Of a stretch of 8,465 nucleotides of DNA, positions 5,367 to 8,465 are shown piece by piece (position 1 is the first letter of the stretch; each line of letters begins with the position of its first letter). The stretch spans positions 1-8,465 of the forward strand of contig CAZHBA010000059.1 in NCBI GenBank assembly GCA_964530225.1, read 5' to 3'. The notes under the pieces are model-generated. The model made no database searches, was not told the origin of the DNA, and saw only the letters and a program-made list of their open reading frames with translations. Source of the DNA: CAZHBA01 sp964530225. GTDB lineage: Bacteria; Pseudomonadota; Alphaproteobacteria; UBA6615. Both the position numbers and the translations under genes were made by a program.

Positions 5367-6467
5367 ATGGGTTTCAACTGCGGCATCGTCGGCTTGCCCA
5401 ATGTCGGCAAGTCAACCCTCTTCAACGCGCTAACCGCCACCACACAGGCGCAGACCGCAAACTATCCCTTTTGCACCATCGAGCCCAATGCCGGCCGGGT
5501 CGCGGTGCCCGACGACCGGCTCGAAGCGATTGCAAAATTGGCGGAATCGGCCAAAATCGTACCCACCTACACAGAGTTCGTCGATATTGCTGGACTGGTT
5601 CGCGACGCCAGCCAGGGTGAAGGGCTCGGCAACCAGTTCCTCGGCCATATCCGCGAGGTCGATGCGATTTGCCATGTTCTGCGCTGCTTTAAGGGGGGCG
5701 ACGTTACCCATGTCGAGGGCTCCATCGACCCGGTGCGCGATGCCGAGACGGTCGAGACGGAACTGTTGTTGGCCGACCTCGAAAGCGTTGAAAAGCGCGC
5801 CGAAGCGGCCGAAAAGCGGGCGCGAGACAACACCAAGGAGGCAAAAAACCAACTTAAGGTGTTATCTCTGGCGCTCAAGGCATTGCACGAGGGCAAACCG
5901 GCACGCACGGTCGATGTTCCCCCGGATCAGAAACCCGCGTTCGACAGGCTGCAGCTGCTCACCGCGAAACCGGTTCTATTCATTTGCAACGTCGATGAGG
6001 AGTCGGCAGCATCCGGCAACGCACTGTCCGAGAAAATAACCGCCATGGCTGCCGAAAAAGGCGCAGAGTGTGTCGTCGTTTCAGCGGCAATCGAAGCCGA
6101 GGTCGTGCAATTTACCGATCTGGAGGAGCAGCGCGAGTTTCTTTCAGAGCTCGGCTTACCTGAAACCGGCCTGGCACAAGTGATTCGCTCGGGTTACAGG
6201 TTGCTCAACCTGGTCACATTCCTCACCGCCAGCCCCACGGAATCGCGGGCCTGGACAATACGCAAAGGCTCGTTGGCGCCTCAAGCGGCCGGTACCATCC
6301 ATACCGATTTCGAGAAGGGTTTCATTCGCGCCGAGACCATCAGTTATGACGATTTCATCGCCTGCGGCGGCGAACAGGGCGCACGCGACGTCGGCAAGCT
6401 GCGCCAGGAAGGCAAGGATTACGTCGTGCAAGACGGCGATGTGATTCTGTTTCGCTTCAACGTCTGA
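5367..6467 (+). CDS. ychF: Obg-like ATPase YchF (OLA1 family)
   Basis: YchF is a ribosome-associated P-loop NTPase that prefers ATP to GTP and is linked to stress responses. The 366-residue length is typical. Motifs in order: G1 GLPNVGKST (9-17), G2-region NYPFCTIEPN, G3 DIAGLV, then the coiled-coil insertion with ETELLLADLESVEKR, the altered G4 motif NVDE that replaces NKxD and explains the ATP preference, and a C-terminal TGS domain with TIRKGSLAPQAAGTIHTDFE and GKDYVVQDGDVILFRFNV. One conserved position differs: relatives have RGASxGEGLGNQFL and this has RDASQGEGLGNQFL just after G3. Only five bases separate it from the pth stop. No clear Shine-Dalgarno is visible, so translation is probably coupled to pth, an arrangement common across proteobacteria. 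No terminator was visible after the stop. Confidence 0.96.
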   Translation: MGFNCGIVGLPNVGKSTLFNALTATTQAQTANYPFCTIEPNAGRVAVPDDRLEAIAKLAESAKIVPTYTEFVDIAGLVRDASQGEGLGNQFLGHIREVDAICHVLRCFKGGDVTHVEGSIDPVRDAETVETELLLADLESVEKRAEAAEKRARDNTKEAKNQLKVLSLALKALHEGKPARTVDVPPDQKPAFDRLQLLTAKPVLFICNVDEESAASGNALSEKITAMAAEKGAECVVVSAAIEAEVVQFTDLEEQREFLSELGLPETGLAQVIRSGYRLLNLVTFLTASPTESRAWTIRKGSLAPQAAGTIHTDFEKGFIRAETISYDDFIACGGEQGARDVGKLRQEGKDYVVQDGDVILFRFNV

Positions 6468-6490
6468 TTTATCTGCGTTCCCTCCAAGCG

Positions 6491-6673
6491 TCAGGATGAT
6501 GCGCTTTCCATTTCTAGGTCTGCGGTCTTCTCACGGTATTTGCTAACCGTTATGGGCTCGGCAAATATCTCGAAGCATACTCCACTGGAGTCGTGGAAAA
6601 AAATGGTGTAGCTACAGCTACCTTCCGGCAGTCCACCGCCTTCCGGCCCCTGGATTTGCAGCCGCGCGTACAC
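6491..6673 (-). pseudogene. C-terminal remnant of a probable VOC/glyoxalase-superfamily gene
   Basis: This minus-strand frame encodes about 60 residues and ends in TGA at 6493-6491. The segment GSCSYTIFFHDSSGVCFEIF resembles the last strands of VOC-superfamily proteins (pattern ...SLYFxDPDGNxxEL), preceded by a GP.G turn. The likeness stops abruptly at about 6673: beyond that the frame continues only into a low-sense Arg/Cys-rich run that is the shadow of the plus-strand hydrolase fragment. There is no proper start; the GTG at 6673 is simply where the fragment begins. I read it as the 3' end of a gene whose 5' part was deleted. Family assignment is tentative because the fragment is so short. 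Confidence 0.45.
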
Positions 6674-6675
6674 CC

Positions 6676-6951
6676 GTTGACGTCGCCGTTTGCTATTACG
6701 GCAGCGACATCAACGCCAACTGCAACGAGGCGCCAAAATACCCGGTGATGTTCCATTGGGGCACCGAGGACGTGGCCACTCCGCTTGACGGCGTTAAGGA
6801 AGTCGAGGAAGGGCATCCCAATATCCCGAGCTTTATCTATAAGGGCGCGGGCCACGGTTTCAGCTGCTCGCAGCGTGGTTCGTACCATGAAGTGTCCGCC
6901 GGGTAGGCGATGGAGCGCACGCTGGCATTCGTAAGTAAAAATCTGGCTTAG
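6676..6951 (+). pseudogene. C-terminal remnant of a dienelactone hydrolase family gene
   Basis: Read from GTT at 6676, the frame gives VDVAVCYYGSDI, then APKYPVMFHWGTEDVATPL, then FIYKGAGHGFSCSQRGSYH and finally AMERTLAFVSKNLA before TAG at 6949-6951. This is the C-terminal third of the dienelactone hydrolase (carboxymethylenebutenolidase) family, alpha/beta hydrolases that open dienelactone rings in aromatic degradation. The Asp (GTEDVATP) and His (GAGHGF) of the catalytic triad are present. The part carrying the nucleophilic Cys is absent, because the likeness starts abruptly at about 6676. A TAG at 6904-6906 interrupts the frame 15 codons before the original stop. The missing nucleophile, missing start and internal stop make this a pseudogene. 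It ends nine bases from the stop of the convergent VOC gene. Confidence 0.85.
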
Positions 6952-6960
6952 AGGTTATTC

Positions 6961-7851
6961 CTAGCTGTCGCAAGCAAACACCAAGAACACACCGCAGGCT
7001 TCTTCGGAAGATACAATGACCGCCCCGCTACTGTCGCGCTCGAAAGCAACTTGCTGGCCCGTCAGGTAGAGAGCGGTCACTTGCGGATCGGCGACCGATA
7101 GCGTCAACGCCGCTGGGCGCGGCAACGGCAGGCTGTCGTCGAAGGTCTTGTCGTAGTGACGTTCGGGGAAGGTTTTGGGTGTGACAAACCATAATTCGTC
7201 GTTGCCGGTATCGACGGTGATGCTGCCTTTGCGCTCGTCGCCTGAAACCGCACCTATGCCGAACAGTTCGGCATAGGCTTCGCCGACACCAGCCAAGGTT
7301 TCCATGACCACGGTAACTTCCGTTATGCCGCGCGCACCGTTGGGGTGCGACAGCCAGGCTGGACGGCGAACCTTATCCGGCGTCAGATGTTGGCTGGCGA
7401 AGGTTTGCAGCCCGGGTGTGAGTTCGGGCGGTATGTAGACATAGCGGAAGTCCAATAACTCCTCACCATCTTCAAGAACGAGCAATCGCTGCAGGCTCTG
7501 GGCTTCCTCTGCATTTGCGCTGTGCTCACGCAACCAGCAAAACGTCGCATCGGCATCCTCGGTTGCCAGTACAACGTTGAACAATCCATCGCCAGTTTCC
7601 AGAAATTTGTCGAGGTTGTGGATATGCTGGGTCGAATCGACAACACCCATCAGCTCCACATAATCGTTTTCGAACATCACCGTATGGTTACCCGTACCCC
7701 AGCCGATATGGCGGCCGCGTGGCGTCACGGTAAAACCGAGGCGCGTATAAAAGTCGCGCGCAACCCCAAGATCGGCCACGCCCACGAGAGCATGGTCAAT
7801 TCCAGCAATTGGCCGCACCTTCGCCACAATATCGCTATCGCTACCGGTCAT
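6961..7851 (-). CDS. Two-module VOC / glyoxalase-like (Glyoxalase_3 type) protein
   Basis: The 296-residue product belongs to the vicinal oxygen chelate superfamily and resembles the Glyoxalase_3-like group. Module one (about residues 15-110) shows IDHALVGVADLGVARDFYTRLGFTVTPRGRH, with His20 as the likely first metal ligand, WGTGNHTVMF, and DYVELMGV with Glu66 as a likely second ligand. A linker with QHLTPDKVRRPAWLSHPNGA (154-173) is a hallmark of this group. Module two (about 174-294) begins ITEVTVVMETLAGVGEAYAELFG, lacks an equivalent His ligand, and ends CGVFLVFA. The substrate cannot be predicted; lyase, isomerase or dioxygenase chemistry is possible. ATG 7851 is the only Met near the N-terminus, and its upstream region shows no strong Shine-Dalgarno. 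It lies 188 bases downstream of mtnP on the same strand. No frameshift or early stop was seen. Confidence 0.85.
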   Translation of the reverse strand: MTGSDSDIVAKVRPIAGIDHALVGVADLGVARDFYTRLGFTVTPRGRHIGWGTGNHTVMFENDYVELMGVVDSTQHIHNLDKFLETGDGLFNVVLATEDADATFCWLREHSANAEEAQSLQRLLVLEDGEELLDFRYVYIPPELTPGLQTFASQHLTPDKVRRPAWLSHPNGARGITEVTVVMETLAGVGEAYAELFGIGAVSGDERKGSITVDTGNDELWFVTPKTFPERHYDKTFDDSLPLPRPAALTLSVADPQVTALYLTGQQVAFERDSSGAVIVSSEEACGVFLVFACDS

Positions 7852-7955
7852 TTAACCGTTCACACCCGCCGTCTTTGGTTATCGGAGCCACACATTCAAC
7901 ACCCCGCCCCGGCGTTCGGCGTCATCACCGAACACGCATAAATAGGATCACTTTT

Positions 7956-7976
7956 TCCGGTTTCCCCTCAACCGGA
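7956..7976. repeat. Short inverted repeat in the mtnP-VOC intergenic gap
   Basis: TCCGGTT (7956-7962) and AACCGGA (7970-7976) form a perfect seven-base inverted repeat around a seven-base loop, in the 188-base gap between mtnP and the VOC gene. On the minus-strand transcript the hairpin is followed by A residues, not U, so it does not look like an intrinsic terminator. It could be a stem-loop or a protein site. The rest of the gap shows no convincing gene. Confidence 0.35.
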
Positions 7977-8039
7977 CCGCTCCGGCGTAACCGTTAGTGT
8001 ATTATGGACTGCGAACGGCGGCAAATCGTCGCTGTGGGT

Positions 8040-8465
8040 CTATTTTTCCCAAAGAATCCGGCCCGCAACGGTATCAAGACGTCCGGCAACAGCTGCATCC
8101 CGTGCATCTGGGGCAGTGATAACCGCAGAATCGAGCGCGGTATGGCATTCGCTCAAACAGCGCACATCGCGGCCGGTCAAGCGCGGCGCTACCGCTTGGA
8201 TAAGCGCTCGCGCCTTGTTGGCGTTTTCCAATAAAACCTTAACTACCTGATCGACGGTGACCACGTCGTGGTCATCGTGCCAACAGTCGTAATCTGTGAC
8301 CATGGCGACCGTGGCGTAGCAAAGCTCAGCTTCGCGCGCGAGCTTGGCTTCCGGCATATTGGTCATGCCGATCACCGAACACCCCCAGGAGCGGTACAGT
8401 TCGGACTCGGCCCTGGTGGAAAATTGCGGTCCCTCCATCACCAGATAGGTGCCACCATTGCGGTA
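8040..8465 (-). CDS. mtnP: S-methyl-5'-thioadenosine phosphorylase, 5' partial (C-terminal 141 residues)
   Basis: MTA phosphorylase splits 5'-methylthioadenosine into adenine and 5-methylthioribose 1-phosphate, salvaging the by-product of polyamine synthesis. The frame is open to the right edge of the window, so the N-terminal half is missing. The visible part contains EGPQFSTRAESELYRSWG, the substrate-binding region IGMTNMPEAKLAREAELCYA, and MVTDYDCWHDDH. The Asp pair in TDYD contacts the adenine base and marks specificity for 6-aminopurines, which argues against inosine/guanosine phosphorylase or methylthioinosine phosphorylase. The C-terminus ends RILWEK before TAG. In-frame residues upstream (YRNGGTYLV) show that the GTG/ATG pair at about 8441-8436 is internal and not the start. 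The gene shares strand with the downstream VOC gene but is separated from it by 188 bases. Confidence 0.93.
   Translation of the reverse strand, partial: YRNGGTYLVMEGPQFSTRAESELYRSWGCSVIGMTNMPEAKLAREAELCYATVAMVTDYDCWHDDHDVVTVDQVVKVLLENANKARALIQAVAPRLTGRDVRCLSECHTALDSAVITAPDARDAAVAGRLDTVAGRILWEK

Noticed and set aside
5488..6039. Plus-strand open frame of 183 codons inside ychF
   Set aside because: Alternate-frame shadow, Arg/Ser/Pro-rich, inside a fully conserved YchF.
6550..6888. Minus-strand open frame of 112 codons across the remnant region
   Set aside because: Mostly the antisense of the dienelactone hydrolase remnant, crossing the deletion junction, with no domain signal.
7956..7976. 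Intrinsic terminator for mtnP
   Set aside because: The T-run lies on the wrong side for the minus-strand transcript, which would read A residues after the hairpin.

Overview
The window looks like chromosomal DNA from an alphaproteobacterium, most likely in or near the Rhodospirillales. I infer this from the moderately high GC content, the protein sequences, and the gene order MidA-type methyltransferase, pgeF, lipoprotein, prs, rplY, pth, ychF. No taxonomic search was possible, so this placement rests on recognition only.

Bases 1-6467 (+ strand) form a compact, co-directional housekeeping block. It begins inside a MidA/NDUFAF7-type methyltransferase whose N-terminus lies outside the window. 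That gene overlaps pgeF (peptidoglycan editing factor, YfiH/laccase-domain family) by one base. Next comes an unrecognised two-repeat lipoprotein that starts at GTG and may be translationally coupled to a 21-codon hydrophobic minicistron. A 176-base gap holding a possible promoter and a GGCGCC inverted repeat precedes prs (PRPP synthetase). A stem-loop follows prs immediately, and a second strong stem-loop sits just upstream of the rplY ribosome binding site. rplY (L25/CTC), pth (peptidyl-tRNA hydrolase) and ychF (Obg-like ATPase) then follow with short gaps. Together these genes link nucleotide precursor supply, 50S assembly, rescue of stalled peptidyl-tRNAs and ribosome-associated ATPase function.

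Bases 6468-6960 contain no intact gene. They hold two decayed fragments joined head to head: the C-terminal end of a probable VOC-superfamily gene on the minus strand, and the C-terminal third of a dienelactone hydrolase on the plus strand, with an in-frame stop. Both have lost their 5' parts at the same point (about 6674), as expected if one deletion removed the shared 5' region of a divergent pair.

Bases 6961-8465 are read on the minus strand. They carry an intact two-module glyoxalase-like (VOC) protein and, upstream of it, the C-terminal half of mtnP (5'-methylthioadenosine phosphorylase), which runs off the window's right edge.

I found no new multi-gene system. The points most worth a second look are the leader hairpin of rplY, the substituted ATP-binding loop of Prs, the deletion scar at 6491-6951, and the minicistron and internal duplication of the lipoprotein gene.
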